Part shown: piece after piece, positions 17,553-26,767 of the stretch
How the letters are laid out: each line of letters opens with the position of its first letter
Numbering within the stretch: position 1 is the first letter of the stretch
NCBI GenBank assembly: GCA_034436155.1
Contig: DAOTVP010000088.1
Location: forward strand, 28,289 to 92,288
Source of the DNA: GCA-2794515 sp034436155
GTDB lineage: Bacteria; Chloroflexota; Anaerolineae; Aggregatilineales; Phototrophicaceae
DNA length: 64,000 nucleotides
Direction of reading: 5' to 3'
Made by a program: the position numbers and the translations under genes
The notes under the pieces: generated by a model
Told to the model about the DNA's origin: nothing
The model's input: the letters and a program-made list of their open reading frames with translations, nothing else
Databases searched by the model: none

Positions 17553-18646
17553 TGCGTTATATCGATGAATACCGCGACCCGCAAACCGCGCACGAATACG
17601 CCGATTTGTTGGCGAAAATTACCACCCGCGAGTGGACGATTATGGAGGTGTGTGGCGGACAAACGCACGCCATCCTCAAATTTGGTGTAGATACGCTCCT
17701 GCCCGATAAAATCACGCTGTTACACGGACCGGGCTGTCCGGTGTGTGTGACCCCTGTCGAATTGATTGATAAAGCCATCGAAATCGCCCTCATGCCCAAT
17801 GTCATCCTGACTTCGTTTGGCGATATGATGCGCGTGCCAGGGACATCCACCGATTTACTCGCCACCAAAGCGGCGGGTGGCGATGTGCGGATGGTGTATT
17901 CGCCGATGGATGCGCTCAAATTGGCACAACAAAATCCAGATAAACAAGTCGTGTTTTTCGCGGTCGGATTCGAGACAACCATGCCCGCCACCGCCATGAC
18001 CGTCCACCTCGCAAAGACGCAAGGCATCACCAATTTTTCGCTGTTGGTCTCGCATGTCCTCGTCCCGCCCGCAGTCGAGGCGATTCTCTCCGCACCAGAC
18101 CGCCGTGTGAATGCCTTCCTTGCCGCGGGGCATGTGTGCGCTGTGATGGGCTATGAGGAATATATCCCCATCGCGCAAAAATATCGCGTGCCATTCGTGG
18201 TGACAGGGTTTGAACCGCTCGACATTTTGCAGGGCATCACCATGTGCGTGGCGCAACTCGAACAGGGCAGGGCAGAGGTGGAGAATCAATATGCCCGCGC
18301 CGTCCAACGTGAAGGCAACACCTCCGCCAAAGCGTTGATGACCCGCGTATTCGCGCCCACGCATCGGCGCTGGCGGGGTATCGGCGAAATCCCCCTGAGC
18401 GGTGGCGGATTGAGCGCCGAGTATGCCGATTTTGATGCCGAAAAACGCTTCGGCTACGCCGTCTATGGGGATGAAACCGTTGGCGAATGCCTGAGTGGGC
18501 AGGTGCTACAGGGGTTTATCAAACCCGACCAATGCCCGGCATTCGGCACGCGCTGTAACCCCGAACATCCGCTTGGCGCGACGATGGTCAGCAGTGAAGG
18601 CGCGTGCGCGGCGTATTATCGCTATCGGAAGCAAACGGTTGGGTAA
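17552..18646 (+). CDS. hypD: Hydrogenase maturation protein HypD
   Basis: 364 residues. Iron-sulfur protein that with HypC forms the scaffold for the Fe(CN)2CO ligand set. Conserved motifs are all visible: EVCGGQTHA, LHGPGCPVCVTP, FETTMPATA and a C-terminal cysteine-rich part (NPEHPLGATMVSSEGACAA). Start at the ATG overlapping the hypC stop. hypE, the usual next gene, is not downstream; a defence-like gene pair follows instead. Confidence 0.93.
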   Translation: MRYIDEYRDPQTAHEYADLLAKITTREWTIMEVCGGQTHAILKFGVDTLLPDKITLLHGPGCPVCVTPVELIDKAIEIALMPNVILTSFGDMMRVPGTSTDLLATKAAGGDVRMVYSPMDALKLAQQNPDKQVVFFAVGFETTMPATAMTVHLAKTQGITNFSLLVSHVLVPPAVEAILSAPDRRVNAFLAAGHVCAVMGYEEYIPIAQKYRVPFVVTGFEPLDILQGITMCVAQLEQGRAEVENQYARAVQREGNTSAKALMTRVFAPTHRRWRGIGEIPLSGGGLSAEYADFDAEKRFGYAVYGDETVGECLSGQVLQGFIKPDQCPAFGTRCNPEHPLGATMVSSEGACAAYYRYRKQTVG

Positions 18647-18653
18647 CTACTTG

Positions 18654-18662
18654 TGGTATAAT
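18654..18662 (+). promoter_or_regulatory. Extended -10 promoter element for the ATPase/DUF4435 pair
   Basis: TGGTATAAT (TG at 18654-18655, TATAAT at 18657-18662), about 40 bases upstream of the ATPase start and just after the hypD stop. No good -35 hexamer. Suggests the pair is expressed on its own. Confidence 0.45.
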
Positions 18663-18702
18663 TTTCAGTAACCAATATCGTATGTGAGGAGTAGTTGATT
18701 TC

Positions 18703-19791
18703 ATGTATATTCACCGAATTATTCTGCGCGATGTTCATAATTTTGATGACCTTGACATCACATTTTATGATGATGTTTGGCAAAAACCGCTCAATTCGGT
18801 GTTAATCACAGGTCTGAATGGGTCTGGAAAAACAACTTTGCTACGGATAATGGCTACGCTTTGGTATAACTTTCAGTGGTGGCTCAAACTTGAAAAAGAT
18901 GGTGGTGTCGCTTATGTCTCAAGTCGGTATAAATTACATGAAATTGATGTTAAAAATGGTTTGATGGCAATTGAGTTAAGGGAATTTGGAGACGACCAAA
19001 ATGACTATCATATTCCATCTTCACTCTGGTTATTTGTTGCCTCAGATGACGAAAATATGTCACAATTACCTATATATGATAATCCTGAAGTGGGATACAT
19101 CGGCTTAAAAGGTCGAGATAATGATTTTAAGATTGAGACTTCACTCGATAAATATTTAATTGAAAATTTAATAACCCAATTAGAAGCGTTACAAGTTGGT
19201 GTTACTGGTGTATTTTATTTACCAAATATGATGTTTTTTGATACTGTAGACCGAACAATTTTAGAACCACCCGACCAAACACAATTTGAACGACAACCCG
19301 AATCTCTTTACAGGTGGTTTGTCAGTTATAGTAACAGAGATAGAATGAGCACCCATCTGGAAACGATGCTAAAAAATATTAAACTCAGAAATCCATCAAA
19401 TTTTGAGGATATGATTAAAAATATTAATCAATTTTTTCAAGGTCAAAAGCAGATAACTGATTTCGATGCCCAATCACGTCTATTAGTGCGCGTAAATAAA
19501 ACCCACCCTACATATCATTATATAGAGGCACTCAGTTCAGGTGAACAACAATGCCTGATTATGATGGTGATGGTATCCCGTTGGTTGATGCCAGGGGGTG
19601 TGGTATTGATAGATGAACCTGATTTACACCTGCATGTGAGTTTGCAACGGCATTTTATCCATGAACTTGAAAAAATTGTTCACTCGCGCAATGGTCAACT
19701 TATTGTGACATCGCACTCGCCAGAAATATGGGATGAATTCTCAGAAACCCAAAGACGACGTTTGGGTGTAAAGGATGTCATCAATGGCTAA
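18703..19791 (+). CDS. AAA/ABC-type ATPase, AriA/OLD-like (putative phage defence)
   Basis: 362 residues with an SMC/ABC-like ATPase layout: Walker A GLNGSGKTT at 37-45, an ABC-type signature ALSSGEQQ, Walker B VVLIDEPDLHLH and a TSHSPEIW switch near the C-terminus. This is the AAA_15/AAA_21 type seen in OLD nucleases and in the ATPase of PARIS. It is followed, with an 8-base overlap, by a DUF4435/TOPRIM gene, the pairing known from PARIS (AriA-AriB). It is somewhat shorter than reported AriA proteins. Base composition is visibly more AT-rich than the hyp genes before it, which suggests transfer. Confidence 0.7.
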   Translation: MYIHRIILRDVHNFDDLDITFYDDVWQKPLNSVLITGLNGSGKTTLLRIMATLWYNFQWWLKLEKDGGVAYVSSRYKLHEIDVKNGLMAIELREFGDDQNDYHIPSSLWLFVASDDENMSQLPIYDNPEVGYIGLKGRDNDFKIETSLDKYLIENLITQLEALQVGVTGVFYLPNMMFFDTVDRTILEPPDQTQFERQPESLYRWFVSYSNRDRMSTHLETMLKNIKLRNPSNFEDMIKNINQFFQGQKQITDFDAQSRLLVRVNKTHPTYHYIEALSSGEQQCLIMMVMVSRWLMPGGVVLIDEPDLHLHVSLQRHFIHELEKIVHSRNGQLIVTSHSPEIWDEFSETQRRRLGVKDVING

Positions 19792-20572
19792 CATTGTTTG
19801 GGATGATGTATTAGGGGAAAAACCTCATGGATTGGCTGTTGAAGGCAAAACCGATAAAGTAATCATCGAGAAATTTCTTGATGCGGGTGGATGGGATAAT
19901 TGGCGGTCTAAATTATCTGTCCATGTCGTGAATAAGCGCGATAAAGTTCTTCAAGAACTCAGTAAGAATGATACGCGAATTTGGGGACTAATCGATAACG
20001 ATGAAAGATCAACCCGTGAGATGAGTGACTTACAAGAACAATATTCACGGTTATTGGTGTTGCCACGATGGACAATTGAAAATTATTTTATTGACCCAAG
20101 CGAACTATCCCAAATGCAAATCCCTATCAGTAAAACGCGACTCGATTTTGATAAAATAGATGACTATCTTCATGATGGCATAAAACATGGTGCATTATGG
20201 CATACACTTTATGAACGAGATGCTTTTCAATTTTGTCGTGGGCATGAAGATGGTTATCCAATGGCAATTTTGAGCAATGTCGAATTTGATGATGCCACCA
20301 TTGCTACACGACTAAATACATGGCAAAGTCACCTCAATGCAACCGATATTATGCCACTTTATCAACAAAAGTTAGCCGAATTTGAACAACATCGGGATGA
20401 AAATTACACCAAACATATTCACGGTAAATATTTTTTCTCTCAGGTGGTTGTTCAAAAAGTTCTGAACTCTATCCAACAAAAATCAACCGATTACTGGCTA
20501 GAATTACTAACTGAGAGCATAACTTATTGTCCAGATGACATGAAAGCTCTTCTGCGTCAAATATTATCTTGA
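19784..20572 (+). CDS. DUF4435/TOPRIM protein, AriB-like (putative phage defence effector)
   Basis: 262 residues. VEGKTDK at 19-25 carries the TOPRIM glutamate, and LIDND (D71, D73) the acidic pair; RWTIENYFI is a further DUF4435 hallmark. In PARIS the TOPRIM partner is a toxic nuclease released when the ATPase senses a phage anti-restriction protein; whether this one acts the same way is inference. Start at 19784 because AAGGA is correctly spaced from it; an in-frame ATG at 19775 sits too close. Convergent with the next gene. Confidence 0.68.
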   Translation: MANIVWDDVLGEKPHGLAVEGKTDKVIIEKFLDAGGWDNWRSKLSVHVVNKRDKVLQELSKNDTRIWGLIDNDERSTREMSDLQEQYSRLLVLPRWTIENYFIDPSELSQMQIPISKTRLDFDKIDDYLHDGIKHGALWHTLYERDAFQFCRGHEDGYPMAILSNVEFDDATIATRLNTWQSHLNATDIMPLYQQKLAEFEQHRDENYTKHIHGKYFFSQVVVQKVLNSIQQKSTDYWLELLTESITYCPDDMKALLRQILS

Positions 20573-20573
20573 T

Positions 20574-20598
20574 GAGGACACCACTTGGAGATGTCCTC
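20574..20598. terminator. Hairpin between convergent genes
   Basis: GAGGACA and TGTCCTC form a 7-bp stem with an 11-base loop between two convergent stops. No T-tract, so a terminator role is only plausible. Confidence 0.35.
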
Positions 20599-20604
20599 TC
20601 ATAA

Positions 20605-23538
20605 TCACCCCACATTGACCACCATCAGATAACCCGTTTGGTCTAAGAAATCGGCTAACACGGTCAACAATGCCACCTCATCGGGCGCGGATGTCAGGGT
20701 CACGCTCACCTCGCCACGATCGGTATGGATGCCGATGCCTTTTTTGAGCGACCAACCCGCCTCGCGGATGAGCCGATTCGCCACCGATAAAATCGCTTGC
20801 TGATTCGGATGCGGATGCACACTCAACGGGTAGCCCGTTTGTTGCGCCAATTCGTTCATCTCGGCGTGATAGCGCCCGCCTACTTGTGGCGAAATAAATG
20901 TTAACACGATGCCATTCCCCTTGAGCGAGGTTTTATACAACCCCTTATCGCCCAATTTCGCCCGTATCAGACCATAGGCGGCGTTGATCTCCATCTGCTT
21001 GCTGGTGATAGGTGCGTTTGATGGGCTAGGGGGGGCATTAGTCGCAGATGTGCTATTGCCCGTCACCAATTTGAAGCCCGTCAAATCCAGATACATCGCT
21101 TTGAGCGAGGCTAAAATATCGGGCGTGATGTCGGCAATATCGGCAACCACTTCGCGCCGATCCATGTAATACGATGGCGATTTGACCAACCGCGCCCCTT
21201 TGGGCAACAATTCGTGCAGGGCTTCGCCGAGCGCCTGTTGATTGGTGGCGGGGGTCAGATGCACCTCCCAACCGGTCACCTCTTCGAGCTGGTCAATCAG
21301 GTTCATCCATTTATCGGGTGCGCGTTCTGGAAAATCAAACGTCAAAATGAGCCGTTTGCGATGCGCCTCCATGCCGACTTTTCGCAGTCGTGCTTCTGGC
21401 GGGAAGGTCTCTAATGCGATTTCGCGGGCGCGATTTTGCTCTACGGGTCCGTCTTGCAGGGCATATTTGGGCAATAAGCCGTCTGGTTCGAGTGTCGCCC
21501 CGTCTTGTGCCAATGCCCACACGATTGTCGCCAACGCCTCTAACCGATTCACCCCTTCGGGCAACGGATTGGGCAATAGTTGGTCGGGGATGACGGGCTT
21601 GGCATCCGCCACAAGGCGCTGACGGATATCCAACGGCAACACCGCATCTTGAATGGTCTTGATTTTGGTTGCCAGCGCGTTCAGTTGGCTTTTGAGCGGG
21701 ACACCTTCGGCGCGTTCCCATGTGCCGATGACCCACAGGATCGCATCACCCGCATATTGTCGCCCCTTTGCGCCTTGCACTTCTGCCTCGAAACTATCCT
21801 CCCCCGCATTCACCACCACCGCGATATGCGGACGATTATTCACATCGCGCAACACCACCAATTTGCCGACAATATCGGGATTTGCCAACATGATAGCACG
21901 ACTGCGATTGGCTTTTTGGATTTGCGCCTCAGTTCGCACCTGAAACGTATCGTTGCGTCGCCAATCTTGGGTGAAATAGGGGCTATTCGCCAAAACGGAG
22001 ATGACCTCACTCGCCCGTGTGCTATCGCCCCACCACATTTGTGCCAATTCGCGGGCGCTGAAAAAATTCCCCGCCTGACCTTTGAGCGATTCCCACAGCG
22101 CAAGCGGGTTCAACGCTTCCTTATTATCGCCCGATTTTATCCGCGCAATGCCCCACGGGCGCTTGGGAAAATTGAAGGTGATGGTCTGACCAATGCGCGG
22201 GGTCATGACATGCCGACTGCGTTGGCGCAAGCGTGTGGCGAGGCTATGCCGTGCCGATGGATCGCCATGCACCAGCATGATTTCGCTCGCATCCATCGCT
22301 TCTGCCACGCTGACCAATTCCGCTTCATCGGCGTGTGCCGAGAGCGAATAGGTATCTATCATACAGCGCACGGTGACGGGTTGCCCATCAATTTTGATGA
22401 CCCCTGAATCTGCACCATCGGCACGCGCTTTTATCAACCGTTGGAGCATTTTACCGGGCGCTTCTTCATCCTGATACCCCGTGAGGAAGATGGCATTTTG
22501 GGGATCTCCCGCCATTTTTTTGGCGTAGAGTGCCGATGCCCCGCCTGTGAGCATCCCGCTACTGGCGATAATCACGGCGGGCATCCCATCGTTCAGCATG
22601 GCATCGCGTTCTGCGTTGGATACAATTGCCTTCACTTTTTCGCGGAAAAACAGGTGTTTATCCCCCGCCATTTTCACACTGTTGGGCGGTAATAAATCGG
22701 TGAACGTGGCGTATCCATTACACACCGAGCGCACCATGCCATCCACATATACAGGCACATCGAGCTGATCGCGATAGGCGAGGATGATTTGCAACACCTC
22801 CTGCGCCCGTCCGAGCGCGAAGGCGGGGATGAGCGCCTTGCCACCACCATCGGTCACGGCTTTGAGCGAGGCGATGATGCGTTTTTCTTCGGCATCGCGG
22901 TTGGCGTGCAGTTTTCCGCCATACGTGCTTTCGAGTACCAGCGCATCGGCTTTGATACGCGGGATTTTGGCGGGGACGACCGCCCGTTGTTGATTCAGCG
23001 ACAGGTCTCCACTCATCACCAGCGTGCCTTCTTCGCTCTCGAATACCAACATCGCCGCACCTGCGATATGCCCCGCGACATGATACGTGACTTGCAAGCC
23101 TTCGCCGAGATGAATCGGTTGGTTAAATTCCACCGTCTGAAAGGCATCCATCAACCGTTGGCTGGCGATTTCATCGAAAATCGGCAATTCGCCTTCTTCT
23201 TCGTGCTTCGATTTCATGATGCGTTGGGCATCGGCTTGCAAAATGCGCGTCAAGACTTGTGTTGGGCGAGTCGCCAACACAGGGACGTGCGGATACTGTT
23301 CCACCACCAACGGCAACGCGCCTGTGTGGTCGGTATGGGCATGGGTGACGAGCAGATAATCGAAGCCACCCATCGCCGAAATGGGTTGTAAATCGGGCAA
23401 TTGGTCATTTTGGATGCCCCGATTCGTCTTGGGGGAGATGCGGATGCCGACATCCACCAAAATGCGTTTGCCCGCAATTTCGATGAGTGTGCTACTCGCG
23501 CCGACTTCATCCGCCCCGCCGAGAAATGTAATGTTCAT
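20605..23538 (-). CDS. Metallo-beta-lactamase/beta-CASP RNA-processing-type nuclease with long C-terminal extension
   Basis: 977 residues. The first 450 form an MBL plus beta-CASP nuclease of the CPSF73/RNase J-like superfamily: HAHTDHTG (metal-binding motif 2), GAAMLVFESEEGTLVMSGDL, ESTYGG, the beta-CASP segment with IIASSGMLTGG, and a late HADE motif in SLSAHADEAELV. Such enzymes process or degrade RNA. Residues about 460-977 are an extension with no recognised domain, including a Pro/Ser/Thr-rich linker near 860. Stand-alone members of this group are usually about 450-550 residues. Single gene with convergent neighbour downstream and a toxin-antitoxin pair upstream. Confidence 0.75.
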   Translation of the reverse strand: MNITFLGGADEVGASSTLIEIAGKRILVDVGIRISPKTNRGIQNDQLPDLQPISAMGGFDYLLVTHAHTDHTGALPLVVEQYPHVPVLATRPTQVLTRILQADAQRIMKSKHEEEGELPIFDEIASQRLMDAFQTVEFNQPIHLGEGLQVTYHVAGHIAGAAMLVFESEEGTLVMSGDLSLNQQRAVVPAKIPRIKADALVLESTYGGKLHANRDAEEKRIIASLKAVTDGGGKALIPAFALGRAQEVLQIILAYRDQLDVPVYVDGMVRSVCNGYATFTDLLPPNSVKMAGDKHLFFREKVKAIVSNAERDAMLNDGMPAVIIASSGMLTGGASALYAKKMAGDPQNAIFLTGYQDEEAPGKMLQRLIKARADGADSGVIKIDGQPVTVRCMIDTYSLSAHADEAELVSVAEAMDASEIMLVHGDPSARHSLATRLRQRSRHVMTPRIGQTITFNFPKRPWGIARIKSGDNKEALNPLALWESLKGQAGNFFSARELAQMWWGDSTRASEVISVLANSPYFTQDWRRNDTFQVRTEAQIQKANRSRAIMLANPDIVGKLVVLRDVNNRPHIAVVVNAGEDSFEAEVQGAKGRQYAGDAILWVIGTWERAEGVPLKSQLNALATKIKTIQDAVLPLDIRQRLVADAKPVIPDQLLPNPLPEGVNRLEALATIVWALAQDGATLEPDGLLPKYALQDGPVEQNRAREIALETFPPEARLRKVGMEAHRKRLILTFDFPERAPDKWMNLIDQLEEVTGWEVHLTPATNQQALGEALHELLPKGARLVKSPSYYMDRREVVADIADITPDILASLKAMYLDLTGFKLVTGNSTSATNAPPSPSNAPITSKQMEINAAYGLIRAKLGDKGLYKTSLKGNGIVLTFISPQVGGRYHAEMNELAQQTGYPLSVHPHPNQQAILSVANRLIREAGWSLKKGIGIHTDRGEVSVTLTSAPDEVALLTVLADFLDQTGYLMVVNVG

Positions 23539-23553
23539 GTGTGGTTATGTTCC

Positions 23554-23886
23554 TTACTGTGATAATAAGTCTGCAATGGCTTGGCGCAGGACAGGAATTT
23601 CTGTTTCAATCGTGCGCCAAACCTGATTGATTTCGATGTCTTCATAATCATGGGTGATAACATCCCGAAACCCTGCGATATTGCGCCATGGGATATGCGG
23701 GTGGTTATCTGTAAATTCTTTGCCTAATCGTTTGACGATTTCGCCAAGAATAGTAAAATTTCTGAGAACGGCATCTTGTGCCATTTCGGATGCAAAAAAT
23801 ACTTCTCGCCCATCTTGCGTGTATCGAATAATTTTATCAATGTGGGTGAGTAAATCATTCAAATACCCGCGCTGAATATCGTTCAT
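23554..23886 (-). CDS. hepT: HEPN toxin HepT (DUF86)
   Basis: 110 residues of the DUF86/HepT family. The RNase motif RDVITHDY (R, four residues, H, one residue, Y) is intact. HepT is a tRNA-or mRNA-cutting toxin silenced by AMPylation of its Tyr by MntA. The start overlaps the mntA stop by 4 bases (ATGA), the normal order in this type VII toxin-antitoxin system. Confidence 0.85.
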   Translation of the reverse strand: MNDIQRGYLNDLLTHIDKIIRYTQDGREVFFASEMAQDAVLRNFTILGEIVKRLGKEFTDNHPHIPWRNIAGFRDVITHDYEDIEINQVWRTIETEIPVLRQAIADLLSQ

Positions 23887-24176
23887 AATGAGATTGCATC
23901 CTTGAGGATGTAGGGCGATAAATAGGGTTTAATCGCACGGTCACTAACCACATCTACAGCGCAATGGAGCAAATCTTGTAAATCTATGAGCAACCCTGCG
24001 CGGTCAAGTAGACTGGTCTGATTGTTGAACGCGACTAAAAAATCCACATCGCTATTTTCGGTGGCTTCACCTCTGGCGACACTGCCGAAAATGCGGACGT
24101 TGGTCGCGCCATGTTTTTGGGCAATCTGTAAAATTTGGTCGCGCATGGCGCGGAGTTGATTGAGTGTGTAGGGCAT
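23883..24176 (-). CDS. mntA: MntA nucleotidyltransferase antitoxin
   Basis: About 97 residues of the minimal nucleotidyltransferase family, with GSVARGEATENSDVDFLV holding the GS and DxD catalytic residues. It transfers AMP to HepT and neutralises it. The ATG at 24176 is eight bases from GAGGTG and is preferred over the ATG at 24182, which is too close. A related pair lies at 52252-52907 on the other strand. Confidence 0.85.
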   Translation of the reverse strand: MPYTLNQLRAMRDQILQIAQKHGATNVRIFGSVARGEATENSDVDFLVAFNNQTSLLDRAGLLIDLQDLLHCAVDVVSDRAIKPYLSPYILKDAISL

Positions 24177-24207
24177 AATCATCTCACCTCATCGCATGTT
24201 TATCCCC

Positions 24208-24216
24208 ATTATAACA
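24208..24216 (-). promoter_or_regulatory. Extended -10 promoter element for mntA-hepT
   Basis: On the minus strand this reads TGTTATAAT, about 32 bases upstream of the mntA start. No clear -35. Confidence 0.4.
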
Positions 24217-24423
24217 TATCCGAGAGGTGTTTTGAGGCGTGTATGACTCAGTGTAGCGCAAATACGTTTTGACGAGGGCGTGCGCGTTCATCGTAATTGT
24301 CCTTTTGGATATGCTAAAAATTTACATCCTAGACTATCAGATAATCGCGCATTTGACCACCGAATTGATGAAAACCGGATTTACAGATACAATAAATAAA
24401 ATCTGATAGTGAGGAGATGATAC

Positions 24424-24690
24424 TATGACCATTTTACCACTGTTACTGTTCGTGATTTGCATTTATTGGGCAAAGACGACTTATTTCATCTGAATTATGC
24501 TACCCAAATGGGATGTGTATTATGTACTTATGATAGCGACTATTTGCAATTGGCATCACAAGGTATTGAACATGCGGGTGTTGTTTTTGACGTGTGGGAT
24601 AAACATCGTGTGGGTGATTGGATAAAAGTGCTCTCATTTATCTATGAGATTTTGATACCTGATGATATGCGGAATCGTGTTGAATATTGA
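24424..24690 (+). pseudogene. PIN-like (DUF5615) protein remnant, N-terminus lost
   Basis: The frame reads TTVTVRDLHLLGKDDLFHL, then CVLCTYDSDYLQLA, then GIEHAGVVF, the order seen in DUF5615 PIN-like toxins (Asp of YDSDY being a catalytic acid). The N-terminal strand with the first catalytic Asp is missing and the frame opens right after a TGA at 24418. An ATG at 24425 with GAGGAG upstream is in another frame and ends after about 22 codons, so the gene looks truncated and frameshifted. Confidence 0.55.
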
Positions 24691-24696
24691 TCAGCT

Positions 24697-25610
24697 TTAC
24701 TCTAATAATATCCCTCTCAACCGCGCCACTGCATCCGCGTTAAATCCCAAGCGTGACTCGGCATACGCTATCACCCCGCCATACTCGTCATCTAAATAAT
24801 GGAACACTGCCCGCATCGTATCGGGGTGGGCGGCTAATATCGGGAATAAATTGGCGCTATTCAGGTGCAAAAATGCCAATCGCTTTAACAACCGATGAGC
24901 GATCTGTTCGTAATGATGATAAAAATGGTTGCTCTGGGTATAATCGGCGACAATCCGCTCCTCTGGCACGCCCAACAACGCCAATATCAACGCGACTATC
25001 ACGCCTGTGCGGTCTTTGCCCGCCGTACAGTGGATGAGCATGGGATAATTCGCCTCATCGAGCATCAGGTGCATCATCCGTTTGATGGCGGGGGCGTTTT
25101 CTTCGAGGATGATGCTGGTATACAGTTGGGGCAATAATCCCTCTAATTTTCGTGGATTAAACAGCAACAACCATAACCGCTTGGCTTTATCGCCTTCGGT
25201 TGCCATGTTGAGTGTCTCGTGACGCACGCCGTCAAATCGCGGGTCGGGGTCGTTGATGATTTCGTCCTCACTCCGCAGATCGCATATCAGGCACGGTTGG
25301 AGCGCCGATAATGCCGTTTTGCCGTTGAGGGTGATATACGACAGGCTGGCGGAACGATACACCTTGCCCGTTTTCACGGTGTGATTATCCGATGTGGTCA
25401 TCCCGCCGATGTCGCGCACATTCACAACCCCTTCGATGGGGATGAATTGCGTATTGGTGGGGATAATCAGGCTTTCGGGCGCGGGGTAGGGGATAGGTCG
25501 GCGCACACGCCACAGGGTGATGCCGATGAACAGCGCACACGCCACAGGGTGATGCCGATGAACAGCGCCAACGCCATGAGGATAATCAGGATGAGCCAGA
25601 CAACAGTCAT
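24697..25610 (-). pseudogene. Membrane-anchored tyrosine phosphatase, frameshifted by a 32-bp tandem duplication
   Basis: The C-terminal 230 residues are a Y_phosphatase3-type protein phosphatase with the P-loop HCTAGKDRTGV and VNVRDIGG near the N-terminus. The natural start is the ATG at 25610 with GGAGG five bases away; it begins MTVVWLILIILMALALF, a membrane anchor. A 32-bp direct duplication (25501-25532 and 25533-25564) shifts the frame after about 26 codons. Removing one copy gives an unbroken 293-residue protein. An alternative open frame beginning at 25686 reads through the duplication but has an unnatural N-terminus. Confidence 0.75.
25501..25564. repeat. 32-bp perfect tandem duplication
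   Basis: Two identical 32-base copies, 25501-25532 and 25533-25564, followed by GCGC, the first four bases of a third. Length is not a multiple of three and it disrupts the phosphatase reading frame. Confidence 0.9.
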
Positions 25611-25690
25611 TCACACCTCCGTTTTGTTCAGTATAGCACAAACCGCAGGTTGTTGAGACACCGATTTCCCTACCGATTAGCATCATCCCT

Positions 25691-26551
25691 TCAATTTTGT
25701 GTGGATGCTGAACGCAACATGACCGCCCGATAGATTATCACCCCAACAAAAGTTGCCCACAAGGGCATCAGCGCGAAAATACCATCATCACCATAAATCA
25801 GCGCAAATATCACCGCCATGCCGATCATTAATCCCATGCCTGCCCGCACACGCATGGGGTGGGGGTGGGTATTGGTTGCATCACACAGACAATCAAACCG
25901 CTTGATTGTCAGAATATGAACTATAAATAGGACACTTATCCCCAGAATAATAAGCAATCCATCCCGCGCCACATCCACCAATCCTACATTTAGATAACGC
26001 CATATTGGGAGCATAATCAACAGCATGGCGAATGAAAAGGTGTATCCCAACGGAGCGTGGTTTGGTAAATTGGCATCTAATAACAGGGCTATTGCTATTA
26101 CTGCGCCGAAAATCCATGCCTCTGTGAATAACATAGTGATAATACCGACACCGATTGCGATGATGTAATCGGGAATTTTGGCAGGAAAACCGACAATCCG
26201 ATTTACAATTCGCACGACTATTATCGCACCTATTAACGCCAGTAAATTGGGTGTGGCGAAAAATGCACCGATAGTCGCTAATCCGAGTGCGACGAATGCC
26301 GAATAGGGGGTGTCGGGGTCGATTTCTCGTGCCAGAATCCACGCTAATAGCGCACTGCCACCACCATAAAATCCTGCCACGATTGCCGACCCTAAATCGC
26401 CACCTGTTAGTAAGGTATAGACACCCAAAATGATCCCCGCAATTGGTACAAGCACCATCAGCAAGCGGTGTGTTGGGTATACAAACGGGTTAAGCGGGCG
26501 TGATAGTGATGTGAATTGATATATCAGGTTATTTTGCATCTTTTGCATCAT
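25691..26551 (-). CDS. Multi-pass membrane protein of unknown function
   Basis: 286 residues with eight or so hydrophobic segments (for example LLMVLVPIAGIILGVYTLL, LLALIGAIIVVRIV, IITMLFTEAWIFGAVIAIALLL, MLLIMLPIW). No family motif recognised. ATG at 26551 chosen because AGGA precedes it; an upstream TTG is in frame but less likely. It stands alone between the phosphatase and the xylan locus regulator, which is divergent. Confidence 0.6.
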   Translation of the reverse strand: MMQKMQNNLIYQFTSLSRPLNPFVYPTHRLLMVLVPIAGIILGVYTLLTGGDLGSAIVAGFYGGGSALLAWILAREIDPDTPYSAFVALGLATIGAFFATPNLLALIGAIIVVRIVNRIVGFPAKIPDYIIAIGVGIITMLFTEAWIFGAVIAIALLLDANLPNHAPLGYTFSFAMLLIMLPIWRYLNVGLVDVARDGLLIILGISVLFIVHILTIKRFDCLCDATNTHPHPMRVRAGMGLMIGMAVIFALIYGDDGIFALMPLWATFVGVIIYRAVMLRSASTQN

Positions 26552-26736
26552 GCCTATCCTAATTTTGTTCAAAATTATTCTTCATGATTATACCCCCCAT
26601 CGCTTAGGGATTTTTAAGGAGGTGGTGAATATTTAGCAATTTGGACGATGCTGAAGAGCCGATACTGATATACAGTCAATGATGAGCTATCTTGTGGTAG
26701 ATACACCATAATATTCACAATTTTCTCACCAAATCC

Positions 26737-26765
26737 TTGACAGAATGAAGACCACTTGCTATATT
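26737..26765 (+). promoter_or_regulatory. Sigma-70-type promoter of the LacI-family gene
   Basis: TTGACA (26737-26742), 17-base spacer, TATATT (26760-26765). The predicted start falls inside the operator at 26768-26783. Confidence 0.7.
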
Positions 26766-26767
26766 AT

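Noticed and set aside
24185..24279. Short minus-strand ORF starting MNAHALVKTYL
   Set aside because: About 35 codons, no recognisable family, overlaps the mntA promoter; not supportable as a gene.
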